A stretch of DNA of 43,098 bases from Marinococcus halotolerans DSM 16375 (GCF_000420725.1 NZ_ATVM01000024.1:1-43098); one strand, 5' to 3'; shown: positions 14,613 through 22,531, counted from the first letter of the stretch. The notes: generated by a model not told the origin, from the sequence alone. Made by a program: numbers and translations.

Positions 14613-15971
14613 ATGAAAAAAGAACAACAAATTGCTGAAGATGTTCTTCAACCCCTTGGCGGCAGTGAAAATATCGTTTCTTTATATAACTGTATGACGC
14701 GGGTTCGTCTGAACGTACGTGATCCGGAAAAGGTCGATATCGCTCAGTTGAAAAAAGTGGAAAACGTTATGGGAGTCGTGCAGGAGGAGACGATTCAGAT
14801 TGTCGTTGGTCCCGGGACAGCAGGCAAAGTGGCTGCTGAATTAGAAAAAATAACAAATCTTTCAGCCGGAAGTGTCCAGGGAGACGACCATACAGCAGAA
14901 GATGTTAAAGCAGGGATTAAACAACGCCAGCATACTCCGATCCGGAATTTTTTAAAACGTATCGGCAATATTTTTATTCCATTAATTCCTGCACTGATCG
15001 CTTCTGGTTTAATTAATGGAGCAGCTAACTTCGCACAAAATGCCGGGGTTGATCCGGAAACAACCTGGCTGCAGATTCTACTTGTCATCGGCGGCGGAAT
15101 TTTTACATACCTTGGTATTCTGGTAGGCTGGAATACCGCAAAGGAATTTGGCGGGACTCCGGCTCTTGGCGCTGTGGCCGGTATCTTAATTATCAATCCC
15201 GCCCTTGCCGATATTACACTGTTCGGCGAAGCCCTTGTGCCCGGGCAGGGCGGGATCTTTGCAGTTATCCTGGCAGCCTGGGCGATGGCCTTTGTTGAAC
15301 GTACTATCCGAAAATTTATTCCAGGTACACTTGATTTGATTTTCACTCCGTTTTTTACCGTGTTAATTGTAGGCGTCGCTACTATTATTCTATTACAGCC
15401 GCTCGGAGGATTCATTTCCACTGGAATTACTGCTGCTATCAATTTTGTACTAAATATTGGCGGGGCAGTAGCTGGAGCTGCCCTTGCTGGTTTCTTTCTG
15501 CCGCTTGTCATGGTAGGGATGCACCACGGACTGACGCCTATACATTTAGATTTTATTGACAGCATGGGAGCTACACCGCTTCTTACGATTCTGGCGATGG
15601 CCGGAGCCGGCCAGGTTGGTGCTGCAATAGCCGTTTTCGTAAAAACAAAGAACCAACAGCTTCGTAATACGGTAAAAGGGGCGCTGCCGGTCGGATTTCT
15701 CGGAATCGGAGAACCTTTACTCTACGGCGTGACTCTGCCGCTTGGACGTCCGTTTGTAACCGCTTGTCTGGGGGCCGCTGTAGGGGGCGCTTTTCAGGCA
15801 GTAATAGGCACAGCATCGACCGGGATCGGGGTTTCAGGCTTATCGTTGATTCCACTTATCGACGGCCAATATGTAATGTACTTTTTAGGTCTTCTAGTAG
15901 CCTACTTTTTTGGCTTTTTATTCACATATCTTTTTGGTTACAACGAAAAAATGGCTGAAAATATTCAATAA
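14613..15971 (+). CDS. murP: MurNAc-type PTS transporter, EIIBC
   Basis: A 452-residue fused PTS permease. Residues 1-80 form the EIIB domain with the phosphorylated cysteine C27 in YNCMTRVRL; an acidic linker follows (about 88-105), and residues from about 115 form the EIIC membrane domain with many hydrophobic helices, including MHHGLTPIHLDF and GALPVGFLGIGEPLLYG. It would import MurNAc and phosphorylate it to MurNAc 6-phosphate for MurQ; no EIIA domain is fused, so phosphate must come from a shared EIIA, as for E. coli and B. subtilis MurP. The start follows AAGGAG; a GTG three codons earlier overlaps that site. Confidence 0.92.
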   Translation: MKKEQQIAEDVLQPLGGSENIVSLYNCMTRVRLNVRDPEKVDIAQLKKVENVMGVVQEETIQIVVGPGTAGKVAAELEKITNLSAGSVQGDDHTAEDVKAGIKQRQHTPIRNFLKRIGNIFIPLIPALIASGLINGAANFAQNAGVDPETTWLQILLVIGGGIFTYLGILVGWNTAKEFGGTPALGAVAGILIINPALADITLFGEALVPGQGGIFAVILAAWAMAFVERTIRKFIPGTLDLIFTPFFTVLIVGVATIILLQPLGGFISTGITAAINFVLNIGGAVAGAALAGFFLPLVMVGMHHGLTPIHLDFIDSMGATPLLTILAMAGAGQVGAAIAVFVKTKNQQLRNTVKGALPVGFLGIGEPLLYGVTLPLGRPFVTACLGAAVGGAFQAVIGTASTGIGVSGLSLIPLIDGQYVMYFLGLLVAYFFGFLFTYLFGYNEKMAENIQ

Positions 15972-15977
15972 GAAAGA

Positions 15978-16006
15978 AAGGAAGCTTCTTTTCAGCTTCC
16001 TTTTTA
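15978..16006 (+). terminator. Hairpin with T-tract between murP and mupG
   Basis: AAGGAAGCT (15978-15986) pairs with AGCTTCCTT (15994-16002) around a seven-base loop, then a T-tract. It ends about 28 bases before mupG with no room for a separate promoter, so it probably lowers rather than blocks mupG expression. Confidence 0.65.
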
Positions 16007-16033
16007 CATATTACTTAGAAGGAAGGGAAATCC

Positions 16034-17098
16034 ATGAAAGGGTTTAGCGTTTATCTTACTGAAGACTTGGAAGAAAATTCCTCTTATTTAGCACGTATGA
16101 AAAATAGCGGTTTTTCTTTTGTCTTTACTTCACTTCATATACCCGAAGATAACATCTCCTCATATCAAAACCAGCTTCAAGCCCTCGCCCGACAGACAGC
16201 ATCGCTTGGACTCAAGTTGTTTGCAGACATATCTCCAGCATCCTTTCAATTGCTGGATATGACAGAGGCAGATGGAAAAAAGCTTCAGGAGTGGGGTCTT
16301 ACCGGCGTGAGGGTGGATTATGGCATTGACGCCCCCGGAATTGCCTCGCTTGCCAAACATGTCAATGTACTATTAAACGCTAGTACAATAACTGAATCCA
16401 TGCTCAAGGATTTGAAAGCCTGCGGTGTGAATTTCTCCTCCTTAGCGGCTTGGCACAACTTTTATCCCCGGCCTGAAACCGGACTCGACCGGAATTATAT
16501 CACCCAGAAGAATAAATGGCTGCAATCAGAAAGCATTCGCGTATGCGCCTTTGTACCAGGAGATAAAAAACCCCGGGGACCTTTACATCAATTTTTGCCC
16601 ACCCTCGAGGAGCACCGCGAAGCAGCTCCGTTTGCAGCGGCGCTTGATTTATGGCGCACATGTGCTGTTAATGATATATGTATTGGGGACAGCATGCTTT
16701 CCTCCGAAGAAGCGTTCCTTTTTAAAATTTATGAAGAAACGAACGAAGTATCCCTCCGTTCTTCATTATTCGTAAAAAACACCAGCGCCGCAGACATATT
16801 TGGCATGCAGCACTGGCAGCGGCCAGATCCGGCAAGAGATGTAATACGCTCGGAACCATCCCGCTCTTACGCTGCGCAAAAGCAGATTCAAATACTGCCA
16901 TCTTATGTGCCGGAACCCCGACCTGCCGGAACGATTACTGTTGATAATAACAAATATGGCAGGTACCAGGGAGAGCTTCAAATAACGAAGAAAGACCTGC
17001 CGGCTCATCCGAATGTTAATGTTATTGGCCGTGTAAACTCGGGAGCTCATTTACTTTTATCATTGCTTGAACCTGGCGAGCCTTTTAAACTTGTGTAA
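16034..17098 (+). CDS. mupG: 6-phospho-N-acetylmuramidase, DUF871 family
   Basis: A 354-residue cytoplasmic protein of the DUF871/MupG family. An N-terminal TIM-barrel part (about 1-235: GFSVYLTEDLEEN, FVFTSLHIPED, ADISPASF, GVRVDYGID, AWHNFYPRPETGLD) is followed by a small cyclophilin-like C-terminal domain (about 240-350). MupG hydrolyses MurNAc 6-phosphate-GlcNAc disaccharide in Gram-positive cell wall recycling. The murR-murQ-murP-mupG order is as in B. subtilis, but the nagZ and amiE genes that stand beside it there are absent from this window. Confidence 0.92.
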   Translation: MKGFSVYLTEDLEENSSYLARMKNSGFSFVFTSLHIPEDNISSYQNQLQALARQTASLGLKLFADISPASFQLLDMTEADGKKLQEWGLTGVRVDYGIDAPGIASLAKHVNVLLNASTITESMLKDLKACGVNFSSLAAWHNFYPRPETGLDRNYITQKNKWLQSESIRVCAFVPGDKKPRGPLHQFLPTLEEHREAAPFAAALDLWRTCAVNDICIGDSMLSSEEAFLFKIYEETNEVSLRSSLFVKNTSAADIFGMQHWQRPDPARDVIRSEPSRSYAAQKQIQILPSYVPEPRPAGTITVDNNKYGRYQGELQITKKDLPAHPNVNVIGRVNSGAHLLLSLLEPGEPFKLV

Positions 17099-17166
17099 AA
17101 ACAGTTAATATAAGTCTTAATTTATTCATACATAGAAGGAAGCACACTGGACTACTGTTTTTACAC
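17093..17166. repeat. 13-bp inverted repeat bridging mupG and msrA
   Basis: GTGTAAAAACAGT (17093-17105) and ACTGTTTTTACAC (17154-17166) are perfect inverted copies 48 bases apart. The left copy overlaps the mupG stop codon, and the right copy ends four bases before the msrA ribosome binding site. No T-tract follows on the plus strand. Confidence 0.75.
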
Positions 17167-17182
17167 AAAAAGGAGCGGTCAT

Positions 17183-17656
17183 ATGGAGACAGTCTATCTT
17201 GCCGGCGGCTGTTTATGGGGCGTGCAGGCGTTTATCAAAACGCTGCCTGGCGTGGAATTTACAGAGGCGGGCAGAGCAAATGGAAGCAGTTATACGCTGG
17301 ACGGTGGCTATGATGGCTACGCCGAATGCGTGAAAACGGGATTTGATCCTGCAGTAATATCAATCAGAGAGTTGATGGAATATTTATTTGAAATCATTGA
17401 TCCGTACAGCTTGAATCAGCAGGGGGAGGACATAGGAGAGAAATACAGAACCGGCGTGTACAGCGAAAAGCCGGAGCATTTAACAGAAGCGGAGGCGTTT
17501 TTCAGGGAGAGAGCAGATTACGACCGTATCATGGTGGAGGTGCTGCCTCTGACAAACTACATTAAAAGCGCCGAGGAGCACCAGGACCGACTGGATAAGC
17601 ACCCCGGCGATTATTGTCACATTCCGAAAGGGTTGTTACGTAAATATAGTGGGTGA
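17183..17656 (+). CDS. msrA: Peptide methionine (S)-S-oxide reductase
   Basis: A 157-residue MsrA. The catalytic cysteine is C10 in LAGGCLWGVQ (the usual motif is GCFWG; the Phe is replaced by Leu here). YAECVKTGFDP, ELMEYLFEIIDP and IGEKYRTGVY match the family core that holds the substrate. It reduces methionine S-sulfoxide in oxidised proteins in the cytoplasm, with electrons from thioredoxin. AAAAAGGAG precedes the ATG. It is 84 bases after mupG; the intervening inverted repeat suggests separate or adjusted expression rather than a functional link to MurNAc. Confidence 0.85.
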   Translation: METVYLAGGCLWGVQAFIKTLPGVEFTEAGRANGSSYTLDGGYDGYAECVKTGFDPAVISIRELMEYLFEIIDPYSLNQQGEDIGEKYRTGVYSEKPEHLTEAEAFFRERADYDRIMVEVLPLTNYIKSAEEHQDRLDKHPGDYCHIPKGLLRKYSG

Positions 17657-17694
17657 AGCTCTTGCTCTGATGGCGTCCGGGCCGATGGGGGAAT

Positions 17695-18282
17695 CTAGAA
17701 CGCTGCGTAAAAGCCTCCCAGAAACAAAACTGTGACGACAGCAGCTATCACGGTAAAGCATACGTACGTGAAAGCGATCGTTAAGGCTTTTGGCCTGCTG
17801 GTATTTGCCGCAACCTGGATCGTGCCGACGGCAACGACAAATATCCAAATAAAAGAAAGCCATTCGAGCACTCTGTAAACAAACGTAAATAATGACGGAG
17901 TACTTCCCTGCGCAATAAATGTCAGCAATCCAATAAGCGCTACCGGCAGTAAAAAAAGGGAAGGAATAATAGTTAAAATATTGACCCAAAAAGCTTTTTG
18001 ATAGGAGAGGGGACGATCATTAATGCTGCCCGCCCCTTTCAAAATCACGGGTAATATAAAAACAGAAATCCCTAAAAACAGGGTCTCCAATACTATGAGC
18101 CAGGAATTGTGGGAAATAATCGGAGATTGATTAGTAGCGGGAAAAATATAATTCGTAATAAACGTATGTAAAAGACTGGTTCCGAGGATAATGGATGCTA
18201 CTAGTAAAAGCGGGTAATGGTTTGTTAGAAAAGCAAATTGCTTCCTGGGTTGAAAAGGAAGCTGAAGAATGGAAGTAAACAT
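17695..18282 (-). CDS. YIP1-like integral membrane protein
   Basis: A 195-residue protein with about five hydrophobic segments: LLLVASIILGTSLLHTFI (about 26-43), WLIVLETLFLGISVFILPVIL (about 59-80), FWVNILTIIPSLFLLPVALIGLLTF, FIWIFVVAVGTIQVA, and TVIAAVVTVLFLGGFY. The pattern recalls the YIP1 domain group, but the match is by architecture only. The start MFTSIL is chosen because CAGGAGGG lies six bases upstream; a longer reading has no such site. Function is unknown. It opens a region rich in unrecognised membrane genes. Confidence 0.7.
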   Translation of the reverse strand: MFTSILQLPFQPRKQFAFLTNHYPLLLVASIILGTSLLHTFITNYIFPATNQSPIISHNSWLIVLETLFLGISVFILPVILKGAGSINDRPLSYQKAFWVNILTIIPSLFLLPVALIGLLTFIAQGSTPSLFTFVYRVLEWLSFIWIFVVAVGTIQVAANTSRPKALTIAFTYVCFTVIAAVVTVLFLGGFYAAF

Positions 18283-18575
18283 AGAAGCCCTCCTGATCTT
18301 ATGCAAAATAATATAAAAGATATAAGGCAGACCTCCATCAGCCCGGCGTATAATATCATCTTTTTATGTAAATTAATTACATTTAAAACGATAATATACA
18401 TATATTAAAGTCGCAACCCTTTATTAATAGGGGTTAAAAATTTATTCAAGCAGGATTTTTTTATTTGATGATTTGGGTGGATTTCATTACTGGATAAATT
18501 TGTTAAATTGAATCTTTGGAAGGGTTTTGAATTTTTTTGGCGTGCGCGAATAATTACAAAGAAAGAAGGACATCT

Positions 18576-18866
18576 ATGCTGGCTGCAAAGGAGAAAGAGG
18601 AGAAAAAGACAGTACTGAAGCCAGCAAGTCCCGGAGCCAAAACAGCTTTGATCTACGGGATGTTGTTTGTTGCTCTCATGCTGGTGACGGGAAAAACGAT
18701 TACGACAGATAATCTTGGTCTGCCTGCTGTAGCTCTATTTTTAGTTGTAAATGTCTGCGATTATATTGAACGTAAAAGCCGTAAGCATTTCCAACAGGTA
18801 ATTGTCGTAGGGTCCTTTCTTTTAGCCGTAGCTTCTGCTGTGTGTATGACTTTTTGGATTGTTTAA
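18576..18866 (+). CDS. Small membrane protein, 96 residues
   Basis: A basic, charged N-terminus (LAAKEKEEKKTVLK) is followed by three hydrophobic helices: TALIYGMLFVALMLVTG, NLGLPAVALFLVVNVCDYI and VIVVGSFLLAVASAVCMTFWIV. AGAAGGAC precedes the chosen ATG; an upstream in-frame start lacks a site. No family is recognised. It converges on the five-gene membrane operon and shares a bidirectional terminator with it. Confidence 0.65.
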   Translation: MLAAKEKEEKKTVLKPASPGAKTALIYGMLFVALMLVTGKTITTDNLGLPAVALFLVVNVCDYIERKSRKHFQQVIVVGSFLLAVASAVCMTFWIV

Positions 18867-18892
18867 TGACAAATGATAGTGACGGCAATATG

Positions 18893-18918
18893 AAAATGAC
18901 TTTCGAAGGCCATTTTTT
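18893..18918. terminator. Convergent terminator
   Basis: AAAATGACTT and AGGCCATTTT pair with one mismatch around a TCGA loop, followed by a T-tract rightward and A-rich DNA that gives a T-tract leftward. It sits between a rightward membrane gene and the end of the leftward five-gene operon. Confidence 0.65.
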
Positions 18919-19229
18919 TAAGGGTTATTGTTAATGCCAAATAACAGCCCCATGATAAGAGGCACCAGTACAATATATAAAATAATTGTAGAAGGAATGA
19001 AAATCCCTAAGTATTTCTTTATCCCGGGCTCTTTGTTAACTATGGCCGCAATACTGCTCAATACGCCAATAAGGATAAAAACAGCAGCTGAAATTACTAA
19101 TATGTTGATCACAAATAGAGTGAAGCCCTGTGGTATATCTGGAGCAATAACATAGGTGAGGCCAAGAAATGCAATACCGAGCAAACTTGTCACTACAGAC
19201 CAATAACTATACGGCTTATGAAATATCAT
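18918..19229 (-). CDS. Small membrane protein E of five-gene operon
   Basis: The product has 103 residues and three membrane segments (YWSVVTSLLGIAFLGLTYVI, LFVINILVISAAVFILIGVLSSI and STIILYIVLVPLIMGLLFG). The start MIFHKP lies 14 bases inside the end of the preceding frame and has AAGGAA just upstream, so translation is probably coupled. It is the last gene of the operon. No family is recognised. Confidence 0.65.
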   Translation of the reverse strand: MIFHKPYSYWSVVTSLLGIAFLGLTYVIAPDIPQGFTLFVINILVISAAVFILIGVLSSIAAIVNKEPGIKKYLGIFIPSTIILYIVLVPLIMGLLFGINNNP

Positions 19230-19428
19230 TTTTTCCTTCTTTCCGTTTGAGCTGATGGGCAACCCAGATGTAAATGCCGGAGCCCATGGAAGCGGATATC
19301 GCTGAAGACACAGGCACATCGATATAGTGAGCACCGGTTAGTATCAGCAGGCTTAATACGATAGCTGTGAGGCCGTGAATAATGAGCCAAATCATCAGTA
19401 TATATTTTAACACTTTGAGCATTTTCAT
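19216..19428 (-). CDS. Small membrane protein D of five-gene operon
   Basis: The product has 70 residues: a basic start (MKMLKVLKY), one long hydrophobic helix (ILMIWLIIHGLTAIVLSLLILTG), a second, weaker one (AISASMGSGIYIWVAHQL) and a charged tail. AAGGAG lies eight bases upstream. It overlaps gene E by 14 bases and follows gene C by 25 bases. No family is recognised. Confidence 0.65.
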   Translation of the reverse strand: MKMLKVLKYILMIWLIIHGLTAIVLSLLILTGAHYIDVPVSSAISASMGSGIYIWVAHQLKRKEGKNDIS

Positions 19429-19453
19429 CGTGACTGCTCCTTATAGACAATTT

Positions 19454-19630
19454 TCATGAATTCTTTTTGCTGAAGACGGCATAAGCGGTTGCCATCGTAA
19501 GAAAAGCAACAATAGCATTGCTGGATATCTGGAGTAACGAGGGCAGATCGGGAAGCAGAACGTCCAGGAAAAATAAAACAATAATCGTTAAAACGCCTGA
19601 GAATATCCCTATTTTCCAGGCGAAATTCAT
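19454..19630 (-). CDS. Small membrane protein C of five-gene operon
   Basis: A 58-residue frame that simple length filters miss. AAGGAGG lies eight bases before its ATG, a near-perfect site. Two hydrophobic helices are visible: WKIGIFSGVLTIIVLFFLDVLL and SNAIVAFLTMATAYAVF, joined by a proline-rich turn, with a basic KKNS end. It sits between genes B and D in the same direction, 37 bases after B. No family is recognised. Confidence 0.65.
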   Translation of the reverse strand: MNFAWKIGIFSGVLTIIVLFFLDVLLPDLPSLLQISSNAIVAFLTMATAYAVFSKKNS

Positions 19631-19667
19631 GTCTATGTCCTCCTTATTGGCAAATATTCAAATCTTG

Positions 19668-19958
19668 TCAGGCAATATAACGCTGGATCATCTGCACATC
19701 GTATATTAAAGCGAATATCAGAAGTGCAAAACATCCAACGCTAATGTAAAAGTTCTGATGATCTTTTTTGGCATGAAACTGGTACAGCAGGTACAGCCAC
19801 ACAGAAAAAGGAATCAGAGGAATGGATGCCATGCCAATGGTAATAAAAAATTGATTGATGCTGCTGAAAATGCCGAGAGTAAACAGGGATACCAAGCCCA
19901 GGCCGTACACCAAAAACATGCCGGATATCAGCAGCATGGCAAAATTCCATTTCTTCAT
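19668..19958 (-). CDS. Small membrane protein B of five-gene operon
   Basis: The product has 96 residues and three hydrophobic helices (FAMLLISGMFLVYGLGLVSLFTLGI, ITIGMASIPLIPFSVWLYLLY, ISVGCFALLIFALIYDV) with basic connecting loops. GGAGG lies eight bases upstream of the ATG, and its ATGA overlaps the stop of gene A, the signature of coupled translation. No family is recognised. Confidence 0.7.
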   Translation of the reverse strand: MKKWNFAMLLISGMFLVYGLGLVSLFTLGIFSSINQFFITIGMASIPLIPFSVWLYLLYQFHAKKDHQNFYISVGCFALLIFALIYDVQMIQRYIA

Positions 19959-20227
19959 TGAAGAACCTCCAATATTTTTGACCCTGAAGCGAACAGCAGG
20001 CTTATTCCAAGGGCTGTGCATACCCATAAAGCCAGACGCAGATCCCAGCGTCCGAGGTGTAGATGCCCTGCATAACTGACCGTCCATATGGCGCTGAAGG
20101 AAAAGAAGAAAAGAAACGTCGAAGGGTGAAGGTCAGCTGTAAAGCCCGTTCCAAATAAACCAAACCCAATTAATCCGCATACGAAAAACAGCAGAACAAA
20201 ATACAATATATGAACAGCAGTACGCAT
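19955..20227 (-). CDS. Small membrane protein A of five-gene operon
   Basis: The first gene of the operon: 90 residues with three hydrophobic helices (VHILYFVLLFFVCGLIGFGLFG, STFLFFFSFSAIWTVSYAG, LRLALWVCTALGISLLFASG). The start MRTAVH follows AGGAGGG; a longer reading has none. It is divergent from the PadR/HAAS pair, and the 237-base gap between them carries a palindrome that may control both. No family is recognised. Confidence 0.7.
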   Translation of the reverse strand: MRTAVHILYFVLLFFVCGLIGFGLFGTGFTADLHPSTFLFFFSFSAIWTVSYAGHLHLGRWDLRLALWVCTALGISLLFASGSKILEVLQ

Positions 20228-20350
20228 AGCTTCCCTCCTAAACCCGACGTTAGTAATTATTTCCATTTTTGAACATAAGAAACGAAAATACAAGGCTTTT
20301 AATGATTAAAGTCATTGTTGTTTTTTGACTGAAGGTGTATTAAGGTAAAA

Positions 20351-20371
20351 CTATATTGTTATACAAGATAG
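20351..20371. promoter_or_regulatory. Candidate PadR operator
   Basis: CTATATTGT and ACAAGATAG flank TAT, giving a 21-base near-palindrome with one mismatched pair. It lies about 95 bases before the PadR start and between two divergent operons. PadR proteins bind palindromes of about this size. Confidence 0.45.
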
Positions 20372-20392
20372 CGGAGGAATACTTATTTTAAC

Positions 20393-20430
20393 CCGTTCTG
20401 GCGGCAATATGGCCGGCGGGTATTTAATTA
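20393..20430 (+). other. Hairpin in the PadR leader
   Basis: CCCG-TT-CTGGC pairs with GCCGG-CGGG around a loop of about nine bases, followed by TATTTAATTAA. The tail has few consecutive Ts, so it would be a weak terminator or an RNA-stabilising hairpin in the leader of the PadR operon. Confidence 0.4.
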
Positions 20431-20464
20431 AATAACTAGCATGTATTGCAAGGCAGGTGACCAG

Positions 20465-20791
20465 ATGAATGAGCGAAGCCAGCTGTTGAAGGGCATTTTG
20501 GAAGGATGTATTTTAGCTATTATTTCCCGGGAGACCGTCTACGGCTACGAGCTAGCGGTCAAGCTGCAGCAGCAGGGAATCGACGTTAAGGAAGGGTCCA
20601 TTTATCCGCTGCTCCTGCGGCTGCAGAAGGAAAAGCTGATTCACGGGGAAATGAAGGCTTCAGGCAGTGGACCGAACCGGAAATACTATACGCTGACCCC
20701 GGCGGGAGAAGCTTCGCTGAAGGCGTTCCGGGAAAACTGGAAGGCCTTGAAGCAGCCCGTTGATCAATTACTGGACGAGGAGGATTCATAG
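20465..20791 (+). CDS. PadR-family transcriptional regulator
   Basis: A 108-residue winged-helix repressor. ILAIISRETVYGYELAVKLQQQGIDVKEGSIYPLLLRLQKEKLI and the wing with GPNRKYYTLTPAGEASLKAF are the standard PadR motifs, and the C-terminal helix mediates dimerisation. CAGGTGA precedes the chosen ATG; an upstream in-frame start has no site. Its stop codon abuts the start of the next gene, a HAAS-type membrane protein, the usual partner of this kind of PadR. Confidence 0.88.
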   Translation: MNERSQLLKGILEGCILAIISRETVYGYELAVKLQQQGIDVKEGSIYPLLLRLQKEKLIHGEMKASGSGPNRKYYTLTPAGEASLKAFRENWKALKQPVDQLLDEEDS

Positions 20792-21463
20792 GTGAGTACG
20801 TTGGTGGAGGAAAACAACGAAAAGCGAAACCAATTAAATAAAGAAAACAAGAAGATATATGAAGATATGATGGTGTATATCCGCCTTTCATTTAATAAAA
20901 GTGACCAGGAGACCGAAGAGGTGCTGATGGAGCTGCTGGATCATCTTCTCGTTTTGCAGGCAGAGGGTGGAGACAGTTCGGAGCTGTTTGGATCCGATCC
21001 AAGGCAGTATGCGGAGGATATTGTCGGCGAGCTTCCTCATACAGTGCCCAAAGAAATGATGGCGTTATTTGTAATGGGCATTTGTTATTTTTTAGGTGTA
21101 TATATGCTGTCTACTGGATTGATACGAAAGATTCTTTTATATGGTTTTCAGCAGATGGAGCCAACGAAATTGTACAGCCTGGGTACGACTGCAATAATTA
21201 TTATCCTTGGGAGCATCACAATATCGGTCGTGGGCTATAGTGTGTTTCGTTATATCAAGTGGTCTTGTTTCCGGGATATTTCGAAAATAAAGGAATTTCT
21301 GGCGACAGGTTTTATATTCGGTATCGTGCCGGGTACTGTATTTTTTGCAATGTATTTCTGGCTGCCTCCGATGGGGCCGATGTTAACCGTGCCTGTATAT
21401 TGGCTGGGGATAACAGGAGCGGTGTTTCTATTGGTGGCTGAAATATTGCGGAGGAAAGATTAA
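20792..21463 (+). CDS. HAAS/DUF1129-like membrane protein
   Basis: A 223-residue protein. The soluble N-terminal part (about 1-85) carries a HAAS-like helical segment with LMELLDHLLVLQAEGGDSSELFGSDPRQYAEDIVGEL, and the rest has about four or five membrane helices. Such genes commonly lie directly after PadR regulators, where the membrane protein or its helical domain takes part in signalling. The start is a GTG right after the PadR stop, led by GAGGAGG. A strong terminator follows. Confidence 0.75.
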   Translation: MSTLVEENNEKRNQLNKENKKIYEDMMVYIRLSFNKSDQETEEVLMELLDHLLVLQAEGGDSSELFGSDPRQYAEDIVGELPHTVPKEMMALFVMGICYFLGVYMLSTGLIRKILLYGFQQMEPTKLYSLGTTAIIIILGSITISVVGYSVFRYIKWSCFRDISKIKEFLATGFIFGIVPGTVFFAMYFWLPPMGPMLTVPVYWLGITGAVFLLVAEILRRKD

Positions 21464-21466
21464 GAA

Positions 21467-21508
21467 AGAAGGGTCATCCTTGAAGAAAGAGGAGACCCTT
21501 CTGTTTTT
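21467..21508 (+). terminator. Intrinsic terminator of the PadR/HAAS operon
   Basis: AGAAGGGTC (21467-21475) pairs perfectly with GACCCTTCT (21494-21502), followed by GTTTTT, three bases after the stop codon. Confidence 0.85.
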
Positions 21509-21596
21509 ATGAACAAAACCAAATTTGGAGAAACGGCTTCAAAGTGGATTTTTATAGGATATCGTTTTCTTCCAGGGGTGAAATCAGGGCTTTGTA

Positions 21597-22529
21597 TCAG
21601 ATTGCCACGTCTCTTTGGGTGAAGCTGACTAGTGCTGCTACTACAAACAATATGGTATAGCAGCTTAAGACCATAATTGAAAACCACGGGCTGACATCAA
21701 CGAGCTGGCGAACATTATCACTGATAAATACCGTAAGATCATTGTTGGCAAACAGGCTGTAGGACGCGAGTGTTTCATTGAGCTGCGCCAGTAAAGCGGT
21801 GGCGGTGGTGCCGAAAAACATGCTGAACACACTGATGCCAATAGCCATGGCATTGCTGCGAAACAGGGAGGCTATCATCACAGCAAAAAGCGTCATGATG
21901 GCTGTTTGGATGAAGCCAAGACCAAATATGCTGAGCATATGAACCGCCACATTCCGCTCCAGCAGGTCTTCGCTGCTGTAAAGGTAAGGGGCGCCGAGCG
22001 GAGAGAAGCCAAACACCAGGCCGCCTGTAAGGTATACGAGAGCGAGAGTGAACATAGTGAGAAGCGCTGCAAACGTCATCCCGGAAAGGTATTTGCCCAA
22101 GAGCAGCTTCCATCTCGCGACCGGCCGGATAAACAACAGCTTCACCGAGCCCGTCTGGAACTCGCCGGCGACCAGCGTTGATGTAACGATAATGGAAAAC
22201 AGGGTAATGAACGAGACCATTAACGTCATTTGGTCCATATAATTCCACTGCCCATAGGCAGTGAGAGGAGGGATGTTTTCCTGCAGGCGGTATTCATATT
22301 CAGCAGCGAGCTCCGGTGTTAAGGAGGCGGCTGTCTGCTCTCCGCCTTCCTCGTATTGGGCAAGTGCCTGTTCATAATCAGCACGCCACTGCGACTCTTC
22401 TTCCACTCCGTTCCATTTCCCGAGCAGAGCGGCTCCGATGATCATCAGCGTAACCAGGCCTACAATGACCCAGGTGCTCGTTTTATGCATCCATTTCATA
22501 TTTTCATTTTTCCAGATAGCTGTAAGCAT
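21597..22529 (-). CDS. ABC-2 type permease
   Basis: A 310-residue permease with six probable membrane helices: one near the N-terminus (STWVIVGLVTLMIIGAALLG), a large extracytoplasmic loop (about 45-100), then five more (for example LMVSFITLFSIIVTSTLVAGEF and FAALLTMFTLALVYLTGGLVFG). VAGEFQTGSVKLLFIRPVARWKLLLGKYLSG is the typical ABC-2 coupling region. The start lies two bases after the stop of the preceding ATPase gene. It is likely the partner of that ATPase in an exporter. Confidence 0.85.
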   Translation of the reverse strand: MLTAIWKNENMKWMHKTSTWVIVGLVTLMIIGAALLGKWNGVEEESQWRADYEQALAQYEEGGEQTAASLTPELAAEYEYRLQENIPPLTAYGQWNYMDQMTLMVSFITLFSIIVTSTLVAGEFQTGSVKLLFIRPVARWKLLLGKYLSGMTFAALLTMFTLALVYLTGGLVFGFSPLGAPYLYSSEDLLERNVAVHMLSIFGLGFIQTAIMTLFAVMIASLFRSNAMAIGISVFSMFFGTTATALLAQLNETLASYSLFANNDLTVFISDNVRQLVDVSPWFSIMVLSCYTILFVVAALVSFTQRDVAI

Positions 22530-22531
22530 AC

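Noticed and set aside
14795-15565. 256-residue minus-strand open frame inside murP
   Set aside because: It lies antisense to a strongly conserved PTS gene, is rich in Pro, Ala and Ile without a fold pattern, and has no ribosome binding site. It is a codon-bias shadow.
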